Source: an uncultured Chitinophagaceae bacterium (GTDB lineage Bacteria; Bacteroidota; Bacteroidia; Chitinophagales; Chitinophagaceae). Taken from it: a stretch of DNA of 16,881 bases. The stretch's first letter is position 1; every line of letters starts with the position of its first letter. This document shows, in pieces, positions 1 through 6,500 of the stretch. Position numbers and translations under genes: made by a program. Location of the stretch: positions 1 through 16,881 of the forward strand of contig CAMPGT010000054.1 in the NCBI GenBank assembly GCA_946885665.1, given 5' to 3'. The notes under the pieces were generated by a model that searched no databases, was not told the DNA's origin, and saw only the letters and a list, made by a program, of their open reading frames with translations.

Positions 1-69
1 ACACAATACGATAAGCGCCGTCAAAGCCGTTGTTCGTTTCCAATTCATAGCCAGTTTGTTCACGGCCAT
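1..69 (-). CDS. N-terminus of membrane-anchored or exported protein (partial, cut by window edge)
   Basis: A minus-strand frame opens with ATG at 69 and stays open to base 1, giving 23 residues. The segment has a basic start (NWKR) followed by a hydrophobic run (ALTALIVLC), which looks like a signal peptide, lipoprotein signal or first membrane helix. A second in-frame ATG at 48 would put the positive residues right at the N-terminus and is the more natural start. It follows the siderophore receptor by about 100 bases in the same direction. In Bacteroidota such receptors are often followed by accessory uptake genes such as PepSY-type membrane proteins or lipoproteins, but too little sequence is visible to choose. 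I do not recognise the family. Confidence 0.5.
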   Translation of the reverse strand, partial: MAVNKLAMNWKRTTALTALIVLC

Positions 70-170
70 AAAGTAAGGAATCCGTACGATAAGAAAGATT
101 ACCTAAATGGTATTTTACCTGTGGTTTTTGCTACACCCCATTATGCGCTGCTTGCCCGATGCGGGAAAGA
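70..170. other. Short intergenic gap downstream of the siderophore receptor
   Basis: This 101-base gap holds no convincing gene. A tiny dyad, CCCGATGCGGG at 155-165, has only a 4-bp stem and no T-run, so I do not call a terminator. The receptor transcript may therefore continue into the partial gene at the left edge. Confidence 0.4.
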
Positions 171-2603
171 TTAAAATTTATAGCCGAGGCTCACAACAAA
201 ATTCGCCGGGCGCTGGGGGTTCACCGACCAGTACCCGGAATAATATTCTTCGTTGGTCAGGTTATTCATGTTGAATGCCACCCGTATATGTTCAGCATTA
301 TAAAACACACTCGCATTCAGCACTACGTATGAAGGCAGCGTAAATACTCCCGTTGCGCTGTTATCAATCACCTTGTACTCACCCCCGTAATTTCCACCAA
401 GGCCAAAGCCGAAGTCTTTTAACTTGCCACCCAAAAATTTATACGCCGCCCAAAGGTTGGCCAGGTTTTGCGGCCCCTGCCCGCCTATACTTCTTCCGGG
501 TTCCGAATAAAAATCGTTTTTGTCGCCGGCGATCACCCTTGTTTTGTTATGGCTAAAACCGGCAATCACGCTCAGCCCGCGCATGGGGTAGGCGGTTACG
601 TCCAGTTCAACACCCCTGCTTCCAACCTTTCCGCCCTGCAGCGAATTGTTGATGTTATTCGGATCTGTTGATACCCTGTTCCTCACCGTTATATCATAAA
701 ATGAAAGGGTACCAAACAACCTGTCGGAAAGCAGGTTCGATTTTACGCCGAATTCCCATTGATTTGCCTGTTCGGGCTTAAACGACTTTATTCGCGGATT
801 GGAACCGTCAGGATCAGACACCTGCATCGGCGCAACATTTATGAAAGCATTGAGATAGTTCACAAAAAGAGAAACCTTATCTAATACCGGCTGATAAAGC
901 AAACCCAATTTTGGCGATAAGGCCGTCTGGTCAAAATCATCATCATCTGAATCTTTTTCGCCTTTCGAGTCAAAATAGTCTGCTCTTAAGCTCACCATTG
1001 CTGACAGTTTCGGTGTAAAATTCACGACGTCCGACACATAAGCGCTGTATGACCGGTTAACAATGTTGCTGTTGCTGAAGTCGGTACCGGCAAGCAGGTT
1101 ATCTACTGCCTCGCGCGTTAGCGGCAACGGCGGCATCGGTTCTTTTGTAAAAGGATCGATATAGTTGACGTTGCCCTGCGGCGTTACGTTCCTGCCCCAT
1201 GCCCATCCGGAACCCCTGTCCACAACGTTGCGGCTAAAGTAATCGAGCCCTATCAGCAAACGGTTCCGCACACTGCCAATCGTGAAATCGGCATTGAAAT
1301 TCTGCTGTATGTCGGTCGTCTTTGTTTTCTGCGCTTCGTCGTGAAAATACTGGCTGAATTCATTATCGCCAGAAACATCGTCCCAGATGTATGTGTATAG
1401 ACCATCGGATTGAACGGTTCCATAAGAGAACACCGTTTGCGATGTCCATTTATCCGACAGCTTGTAGATCATTTGCGTTTGCAGGTTGAACCGGGGGTTT
1501 TTTATTGTCAGGTCGTTGCTGGTAAAAGAAAGGTCGTTATTGAGGTTAAGTTCCTCAATCGTTTTGAAAGGAAGGGGGCTAAGCCTGTCGGAGTGGAAAA
1601 ATACGGGAGCAACCGCCCTCTTCTCTTCGAGAATTTCGGCAACGGCATGAAAAGACAGCCGGTCGTTCACTTCATACACGAGGGAAGGGGAAACGAAAAA
1701 AGATTTTTTGAACCCCGCATCCTGGAACGTTTTCTCAGAATGATAAGCGGCGTTTACCCGAAGCGCGATCTTCTCCTTTTTGCTTAACGGCGTGTTGACG
1801 TCGGCAGTAATTCTGTGCAGGCCAAAACTTCCTACGTTGTATCCAATTTCTGCGCCGGTTTTATAATACGGCTTTTTGGTGATGGTGTTGATGAGGCCGC
1901 CATAACTGTAAAAACTGCCGCCAAACAAAGTTGCCGACGGGCCCTTTAGTACCTGTATCTCTTCAATATTTGCGGGATCCAGGTTGCCGCTCACGAGGCC
2001 GGGAAGGCCGTTATATAAAAAAGGCTGTGCATCGAAACCCCTCAACGCAAAATAGGCGGCGCCGTCGCCGGCTCTTCCTGTCGATTCCCATGTTCTTACA
2101 ATTCCCGGAATGTTTCGCAGCGCGTCATCATAGTTGGTGATAGCCTGCTGTTTCATGGTTTCTGCCGACACGGAGCTATACACCTGCGGGTTTTCGAGAT
2201 CGGTGAGCGGCATCTTTGCCACGAAGCGGTTTTCTTTGTTCAGCCTTTTGGAGGCTATCACCACTTCTTCCAGTTCATCCGCGTTCTGGCTAAGTTCAAA
2301 GTTGACCGTCAGCACCTGTCCCGCTGCAACCGTAATTTTTTTGCCCGACGACAGGGAAGCAACAGAAGACATTGTTAGCACCCAACTGCCTGGTTTTACG
2401 TTGCGGATAACATACTCGCCGTCTTCGTTGGTGATGCCGCCCCAGTTTGTGTTATCTATTTGTATGGTGACATATCCCGCCGGTTTACCGTCGCTTGTGA
2501 TGACGGTGCCTTTAACGATCGCGTGCCTGGTTTTTGGCTGCTGGGCAAATGCAATAGACACTGAAAATACCAGCAGCGCAAAAAGGAGTAAGTTTTTAGT
2601 CAT
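171..2603 (-). CDS. TonB-dependent siderophore-type outer-membrane receptor
   Basis: This 810-residue outer-membrane receptor is predicted to import ferric siderophores or a similar metal chelate using TonB/ExbBD energy. Residues 1-20 are a signal peptide ending AFA before QQ. Residues about 28-105 form a carboxypeptidase-regulatory-like beta-sandwich (KGTVITSDGKPAGYVTI... TNEDGEYVIRNV), an N-terminal extension common in Bacteroidota receptors. A TonB-box-like LEEVVI lies at 111-116. The plug follows at about 140-245, with ALRNIPGI, LRGFDAQPFLYNGLPG, IEEIQVLKGPSATLFG and YGGLINTITKKP, the classic siderophore-receptor pattern. The rest is a 22-strand-type barrel ending in aromatic YKF. The length is normal for the family with this extension. 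It lacks the SusC-specific features of the 1028-residue protein at 6494-9580. The ligand cannot be read from sequence. The start at 2603 directly yields the signal peptide. Confidence 0.93.
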   Translation of the reverse strand: MTKNLLLFALLVFSVSIAFAQQPKTRHAIVKGTVITSDGKPAGYVTIQIDNTNWGGITNEDGEYVIRNVKPGSWVLTMSSVASLSSGKKITVAAGQVLTVNFELSQNADELEEVVIASKRLNKENRFVAKMPLTDLENPQVYSSVSAETMKQQAITNYDDALRNIPGIVRTWESTGRAGDGAAYFALRGFDAQPFLYNGLPGLVSGNLDPANIEEIQVLKGPSATLFGGSFYSYGGLINTITKKPYYKTGAEIGYNVGSFGLHRITADVNTPLSKKEKIALRVNAAYHSEKTFQDAGFKKSFFVSPSLVYEVNDRLSFHAVAEILEEKRAVAPVFFHSDRLSPLPFKTIEELNLNNDLSFTSNDLTIKNPRFNLQTQMIYKLSDKWTSQTVFSYGTVQSDGLYTYIWDDVSGDNEFSQYFHDEAQKTKTTDIQQNFNADFTIGSVRNRLLIGLDYFSRNVVDRGSGWAWGRNVTPQGNVNYIDPFTKEPMPPLPLTREAVDNLLAGTDFSNSNIVNRSYSAYVSDVVNFTPKLSAMVSLRADYFDSKGEKDSDDDDFDQTALSPKLGLLYQPVLDKVSLFVNYLNAFINVAPMQVSDPDGSNPRIKSFKPEQANQWEFGVKSNLLSDRLFGTLSFYDITVRNRVSTDPNNINNSLQGGKVGSRGVELDVTAYPMRGLSVIAGFSHNKTRVIAGDKNDFYSEPGRSIGGQGPQNLANLWAAYKFLGGKLKDFGFGLGGNYGGEYKVIDNSATGVFTLPSYVVLNASVFYNAEHIRVAFNMNNLTNEEYYSGYWSVNPQRPANFVVSLGYKF

Positions 2604-2735
2604 TCCCGGGGTATATTATTGATGTATAAAGAATTAGAGGCACAAATTGCCGAGAAATGAAAAAAATTGCCATACCAATCAGGAAATATTGTTGCGAGAG
2701 CGGGAAAATCTACAAACGATGAGTGGAGCCTAAGC

Positions 2736-3140
2736 CTATTGTACCCGCATAAAAATTACCGACGTGGCGCCGGTGTCGGCAGATGGCGTTAGCGGTTGCA
2801 GTGTCAATTGGTTGCCGGTGGCGCGAAGAACACTGTAGGCCATCACAAAATGTTCCTGTCGCGCGGGAAGCGTTAACTCGAGTATCGGCCCGCTGCGCAA
2901 TCGCCACGTTCCGGCATAATCGCCTTCAAACAGCCAGCCGCGTGCAGCAGCCGCGCCGCGCGACCACGCACGAAAAGTGGAATCGTGGTTAAGCACCAGG
3001 TAAGAAGTGTCTGCGTTGCCAGCTGCATTCGGCGGATCGGGGTAATCCGCTACGTGCATCCATTGGCCGGCGATTTGCGTGTCACGGCAAGCGTACGCTA
3101 TAACAGTAAGGAGAAGTGCAAAATAGTACCTGCCCCGCAT
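2736..3140 (-). CDS. Small lipocalin-like lipoprotein, function unknown
   Basis: This is a 134-residue protein. The N-terminus MRGRYYFALLLTVIAYAC reads as a lipoprotein signal with Cys18 as the lipidation site, although tyrosine at -2 is not the commonest lipobox. The mature part has the alternating pattern of a small antiparallel beta-barrel: GQWMHV near 25, LNHDSTFRAW near 50, a central GDYAGTWRL near 73 and TGNQLTLQPL near 108. This resembles the lipocalin-like proteins abundant in Bacteroidota. I see no catalytic motif. It begins 32 bases after the RRM gene stop and precedes the siderophore receptor by 132 bases, all on one strand, so co-transcription with the RRM gene is possible. The G+C-rich middle contrasts mildly with its neighbours. 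The lipoprotein call is fair. The lipocalin call is a pattern judgement only. Confidence 0.72.
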   Translation of the reverse strand: MRGRYYFALLLTVIAYACRDTQIAGQWMHVADYPDPPNAAGNADTSYLVLNHDSTFRAWSRGAAAARGWLFEGDYAGTWRLRSGPILELTLPARQEHFVMAYSVLRATGNQLTLQPLTPSADTGATSVIFMRVQ

Positions 3141-3172
3141 CTATCGTTTTTTAGACCCGTATCTTCATCGCT

Positions 3173-3412
3173 TTATCTTTCTGCTTCCTTCACTACCAGT
3201 TGCCTGCCTGCCATCATCCGGCCGTTTAACAGCTCCATCACTTCTTTCGCATCCGCCGCCCTCTCCATCTCCACGAAGCCAAACCCCTTGCTCTTGCGCG
3301 TATTGAAATCCATTACCACTTTGGCCGACAGCACTGTACCGTATAACTCGAACATCTCCCGCAAATCCTGGTGATCCATATCAGAGGGCAGCCCGGCTAC
3401 AAATAACTTCAT
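3173..3412 (-). CDS. Single-RRM RNA-binding protein
   Basis: This 79-residue protein is essentially one RNA recognition motif. RNP2 is LFVAGL at residues 3-8 and RNP1 is KGFGFVEM at 42-49, including the RNA-stacking aromatics. The linking DLREMFELYGTVLSAKVV and the final GRQLVVKEA match the alpha1-beta2 and beta4 elements of the fold. Such stand-alone RRM proteins occur in Bacteroidota, where they are thought to act as post-transcriptional RNA-binding factors. The frame is open upstream to 3631, but the extra residues run into the ROK gene on the same strand and carry no RRM sequence. ATG at 3412 gives the canonical short protein starting two residues before RNP2. An alternative ATG at 3466 would add 18 residues. 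The gap to the ROK stop is 62 bases. Confidence 0.88.
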   Translation of the reverse strand: MKLFVAGLPSDMDHQDLREMFELYGTVLSAKVVMDFNTRKSKGFGFVEMERAADAKEVMELLNGRMMAGRQLVVKEAER

Positions 3413-3427
3413 TTGAACATTTTGCTG

Positions 3428-3435
3428 CGAAGGTA
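3428..3435 (-). promoter_or_regulatory. Possible -7 element for the RRM gene
   Basis: On the minus strand this reads TACCTTCG, one base from the Bacteroidota -7 consensus TAnnTTTG, and lies 15 bases before the RRM start codon at 3412. I find no matching -33 TTG at the usual spacing, so the call is weak. It would allow the RRM gene to be transcribed independently of the ROK gene. Confidence 0.25.
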
Positions 3436-3474
3436 AAGGAAGAAATCGCGGCAGCCGCTTTTTCATTGCCCCTA

Positions 3475-4692
3475 CTAAGCAGAGAACTTTTTGGCGTTGC
3501 TGATACGCATATAAATGTCCGGATCCGAGTCCAGGTGCTCTATCACGAGGGCGGAGCATCCGATGAGAAAAGCGTGGTCGCTCAGCGACGACAACCCTAT
3601 TGAAGTATTGACCGAAAGGCGGGGAATACAATGTTCATTCAGGGCCTGCTGGATGGGCGCCAGCCATAATTTTCCGACAACGGCGCCCCTCCCGCTCAGG
3701 ATCACTGATTCGGGGTTCACAAGGTGGATGAGTATGGCTATGCCTTTGCCGATGTTGTAGCCTATTTCTGAAAGTATCTTTATTACGAACTGGTCGCCGT
3801 TAAGCGCTGCGGTGACTACGGCTCTCCAGTCTTTTTCCAAATCGCCTGTATTGAAGTTTTTTTTCAACGACGAGAGCCTGCCGCCAATCAAGCCTTCGCG
3901 CGCCTTTTCAATTAACACCAGCAAGGATGACTCGGTTTCAAGGCAGCCGGTTTTGCCGCACTGGCACATTTTGTTGTTGTTGAAGAGGGGCATGTGACTG
4001 AACTCGCCCGCAAAGCCATTGTGGCCCCTGAAAAGCTCCCCGTTCAGGATCATCCCAAGGCCTATACCCCACCCTACGTTGATGACCATCGAATTCCTCT
4101 GGTGCTTCGCGGCGCCGAAGCGAAATTCGGCAAGGGCCGTTAAGCTGGAATCGTTGTCGAGGTAAACGGGCATCCCTAATTTTTCCATCAGGTATTTGGT
4201 AACAGGCTTTCCCCCGGTGTTGAAGTATGTGTAATTCTCTCCCTTTTTGAAATCAATGAAGCCCGGCATGCCGAGGCCCACCCCAATTATTTTTGCGCGG
4301 TCCACACCGGATTTTGCGATCACTTCCTCTATCTTCTCATTGAGCTTTTTAAGGGAGGAAGGATCGTTGAGCATCAATTCAAACTCTTCCACGCCGATGA
4401 TGTGGTTATTGCGGATATCCATCACCGATACCATCGCTATCATTTGGTCCATGGCCACCGACAAGATGTACATAGTGTCCGATTTTATCGAATAGGTGAC
4501 CGCCCGCCGGCCGCCGGTCGAAGGCGCAACGCCCGAAGCTTCTATCAGCTCTTCGCTCACCATTTCGTTGAGAAGCTTCTGAATAAAAGGAAAGCTTCTG
4601 CCTGTTTTTTCACTCAGGTGCGCGCACGAGCAGTGGTGCGTGAAATAGAGTTCCTTGAGAATGGAAGTTTTGTAAATGATTCTTTTTTTCAT
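3475..4692 (-). CDS. ROK-family sugar-responsive transcriptional regulator
   Basis: This 405-residue protein combines a winged-helix DNA-binding region (about 8-70, with the wing GGRRAVTY) and a ROK sugar-kinase-like domain, the architecture of NagC/XylR/Mlc repressors. In the ROK domain, IGVGLGMPGFID lies at 136-147 and LDNDSSLTALAEF at 178-190, with D181 in the position of the kinase catalytic aspartate. NVGWGIGLGMILNGEL is at 205-220, GHNGFAGEFSHM at 223-234, and the zinc motif uses H233, C243, C245 and C250. VNPESVILSG is at 325-334. The frame is open to 4815, but the extra 41 residues read through a hairpin and a likely promoter, so ATG at 4692 (MKKR) is preferred. It lies directly downstream of susCD on the same strand, suggesting control of that locus by a sugar ligand. 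This is inference, since some ROK proteins regulate distant genes. Confidence 0.9.
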   Translation of the reverse strand: MKKRIIYKTSILKELYFTHHCSCAHLSEKTGRSFPFIQKLLNEMVSEELIEASGVAPSTGGRRAVTYSIKSDTMYILSVAMDQMIAMVSVMDIRNNHIIGVEEFELMLNDPSSLKKLNEKIEEVIAKSGVDRAKIIGVGLGMPGFIDFKKGENYTYFNTGGKPVTKYLMEKLGMPVYLDNDSSLTALAEFRFGAAKHQRNSMVINVGWGIGLGMILNGELFRGHNGFAGEFSHMPLFNNNKMCQCGKTGCLETESSLLVLIEKAREGLIGGRLSSLKKNFNTGDLEKDWRAVVTAALNGDQFVIKILSEIGYNIGKGIAILIHLVNPESVILSGRGAVVGKLWLAPIQQALNEHCIPRLSVNTSIGLSSLSDHAFLIGCSALVIEHLDSDPDIYMRISNAKKFSA

Positions 4693-4725
4693 GGCAGCAA
4701 CAGCGTCATTAGGGACATTATCGGT

Positions 4726-4757
4726 CAAAACATATAAAAAAATCGTGACATAACAAA
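4726..4757 (-). promoter_or_regulatory. Bacteroidota-type promoter for the ROK gene
   Basis: On the minus strand a -33-like TTTG (4754-4757) is followed after 19 bases by TATGTTTTG (4726-4734), close to the Bacteroidota consensus TTTG ... TAnnTTTG. It lies about 33 bases before the chosen ROK start at 4692 and just downstream of the hairpin that follows susD. The arrangement supports separate initiation of the ROK gene and the shorter start. Confidence 0.5.
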
Positions 4758-4779
4758 CAATACGACAGGATGAATAAGA

Positions 4780-4809
4780 AGTAAGGCTGTCGGTTAGAAC
4801 AGCCTTACT
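4780..4809 (-). terminator. Perfect 11-bp hairpin after susD (terminator-like)
   Basis: AGTAAGGCTGT at 4780-4790 is perfectly complementary to ACAGCCTTACT at 4799-4809, with an 8-base loop. It starts 27 bases beyond the susD stop codon on the minus strand, where a transcription terminator is expected. The downstream tract on that strand is TTCTTATTC, which is T-rich but not a full U-run, so it may terminate inefficiently or act mainly to stabilise the 3' end. An operator role for the neighbouring ROK protein is an alternative. Confidence 0.6.
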
Positions 4810-4836
4810 AAACATGCTATATGAAAACCATCTTTA

Positions 4837-6441
4837 TTACTGATCCCACCATACTCTCGATGTCCAATTATCTCCGCCTGGAAGGCTGCTCACACCACTG
4901 GCATAGCCTTCAGGGTTGCTGGTCGCCTCACCGGAGGGATATGGCTGCCTTCTCGGTATCTCGCCGCTGGAGAAATTTCCGGGGTAGTTAACCGGTGTCA
5001 GCACAGGGTAGCCCGAGCGTTTCCAGTTGTTCCACGCTTCACCGAAATTCAACAATATGCCGGTTGTTGCCCAGTATTGGGTGTTGATCATCTTCAACGA
5101 ATTATCCAAAGTCGAGACATCCAGCGGGCTCGCGGCAGCATACGTATCGGCGTCGCCTGCACTGATGGCATCCCCTTTAAATACGTTTACCGACTGGAGT
5201 GCCGCAGACACCGCATTTTTGTAATGATCCGCTGCAGAAGCGCCTACGCTAAATCCTCTTGCAGCGGCTTCGGCCAGCAGCAGCTCGCTTTCAGCATACG
5301 TCAGCACAAATACGGGGATGTCGCGGTTGGCATACACGTCGATGCTCGGACGCGAATACCTGCCTATAGGCGTGACATCGTCACCTGATCCGGTGCCGCC
5401 GGGATATCCCGGAGAAGTGGAGATGTTTGTCGAGCCCACATTGAGATCGTATCCATTCGGCTGTCCCAATTGTGCCGCAGGCGTTTTATCGCCCGGCAGT
5501 GCCTGGTCTTTGTTATTGGTAATACCGGGCGCCGGTACTTCAGCTACAACTGACAGGCGCGGGTCGTTTACGCTTTGCAGGTAATCGATCATTGCCGTAC
5601 TCCAGCGCACCTGGTAAAAATCGATTGGGGTGAGCCATGCAGCAATATTGGCGTTACCGTATCCGCTGGCATTCTCCCTTTTGATATACATGTCCTCACC
5701 TGCACCGAGTGTGCCTCCGGCGTATGCCTTCTCAGCCCACGTCTGTGCAAGAGCAGGATCGGCTTTCACGAGGCGCATGGCCAGTCTCAACATCAGCGAA
5801 TAACCAAATCTTTTCCATTTGGCCATATCACCGCCGAGTGAAGAAATGTCGGCAGTCGGTTTTGGTTTCGAAGGATCTATGCTGTTCAATGCACTCTCCA
5901 GATCGGTGAGCATGGAAGTGTAAATAGCCTGCTGCTTGTCGTAAGCCGGCAAGGTGATGGCATCCCGCGCCTGCAGCGCCTGTGAATAGGGCGCATCGCC
6001 ATAAGTGTCCGTAATGTATTGCACATTCAACACTTTCATAATGGCGGCAACAGCATTCACATTCGCAAAATCAGGATTATCCTTTTGGTTGACGACTATT
6101 TCATTGGCAAGAGCGGCCGAACGGTAACCGTTGTTCCAACTGCTTGCAATATAGGCCGTGGTATTACTCGATGCCACGTATTTATCAGCATTCGTATAAT
6201 AATCGCCGGTGACGGTAGCCATCGAAAATATCTGCACCCAGCCGCTCTGGAACAGGATGGGGCCGGAATACCCGCTGATTGCTGCCGCGTAGTTGGTTTG
6301 ACTGCTCGACAAAAAATAGTTGGCGTCAAAATTCTCGGGCGAAGACTGAGTGGGATCAGTATTGATCTCCTCGAAATCCTTGGTACAGGCTGTCGTCAGC
6401 AACATTAGTCCCAGCCCCGCACCTACAAAATATTTTTTCAT
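4837..6441 (-). CDS. SusD/RagB-family nutrient-binding outer-membrane lipoprotein
   Basis: This 534-residue surface lipoprotein is predicted to bind a glycan or other oligomer and act as the lid of the SusC channel. The signal MKKYFVGAGLGLMLLTTAC places the lipidated cysteine at residue 19, followed by TKDFEEINTDP, a typical N-terminus of the SusD-like group often annotated as SusD/RagB nutrient-binding lipoproteins. TPR-type helical segments follow, with QYITDTYGDAPYSQAL near 140 and MLRLAMRLVKADP near 216. Further on are SELLLAEAAARG near 380 and the C-terminal W-rich GEAWNNWKRSGYP and SRVWWDQ. The frame opens earlier at 6477, but MMKK at 6444 or MKKY at 6441 gives the natural lipoprotein signal; I chose 6441. 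It follows susC by about 50 bases on the same strand. The substrate cannot be inferred, and no glycoside hydrolase lies in the window. Confidence 0.92.
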   Translation of the reverse strand: MKKYFVGAGLGLMLLTTACTKDFEEINTDPTQSSPENFDANYFLSSSQTNYAAAISGYSGPILFQSGWVQIFSMATVTGDYYTNADKYVASSNTTAYIASSWNNGYRSAALANEIVVNQKDNPDFANVNAVAAIMKVLNVQYITDTYGDAPYSQALQARDAITLPAYDKQQAIYTSMLTDLESALNSIDPSKPKPTADISSLGGDMAKWKRFGYSLMLRLAMRLVKADPALAQTWAEKAYAGGTLGAGEDMYIKRENASGYGNANIAAWLTPIDFYQVRWSTAMIDYLQSVNDPRLSVVAEVPAPGITNNKDQALPGDKTPAAQLGQPNGYDLNVGSTNISTSPGYPGGTGSGDDVTPIGRYSRPSIDVYANRDIPVFVLTYAESELLLAEAAARGFSVGASAADHYKNAVSAALQSVNVFKGDAISAGDADTYAAASPLDVSTLDNSLKMINTQYWATTGILLNFGEAWNNWKRSGYPVLTPVNYPGNFSSGEIPRRQPYPSGEATSNPEGYASGVSSLPGGDNWTSRVWWDQ

Positions 6442-6464
6442 CATTTTAATTTTAGTTTGTTGAT

Positions 6465-6500
6465 CAAATAAATGCATCGTCAGAAAGGCTGATTTATTTG
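6465..6500 (-). promoter_or_regulatory. Inverted repeat in the susC-susD intercistronic gap
   Basis: CAAATAAAT at 6465-6473 is a perfect complement of ATTTATTTG at 6492-6500. Inside it, TCAG and CTGA around an AAAGG loop form a second small stem. The repeat spans the susC stop codon (6494-6496) and ends about 20 bases before the susD start. It could be a processing, attenuation or RNA-stability element adjusting susD relative to susC. It is A+T-rich, so some symmetry could be chance. Confidence 0.4.

Noticed and set aside
150..170. Terminator after the siderophore receptor
   Set aside because: The only stem is 4 bp (CCCG/CGGG) without a U-tract.
1410..1787. 125-residue plus-strand frame inside the siderophore receptor
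   Set aside because: It is a shadow frame with no motif, opposite a full-length receptor whose reading frame is intact.
2134..2622. 162-residue plus-strand frame, serine-rich, opposite the receptor N-terminus
   Set aside because: Its composition is that expected of antisense to the beta-sandwich and plug coding sequence. There is no signal, motif or leader.
3413..3631. N-terminal extension of the RRM protein reading back into the ROK gene
   Set aside because: The extra residues overlap the well-supported ROK coding end on the same strand in another frame and show no RRM sequence. The protein is complete from 3412.
4693..4815. Longer ROK start at 4815
   Set aside because: The added 41 residues would read through a promoter-like pair and begin beside the post-susD hairpin. 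ROK regulators of this type normally begin just before the helix-turn-helix, as from 4692.
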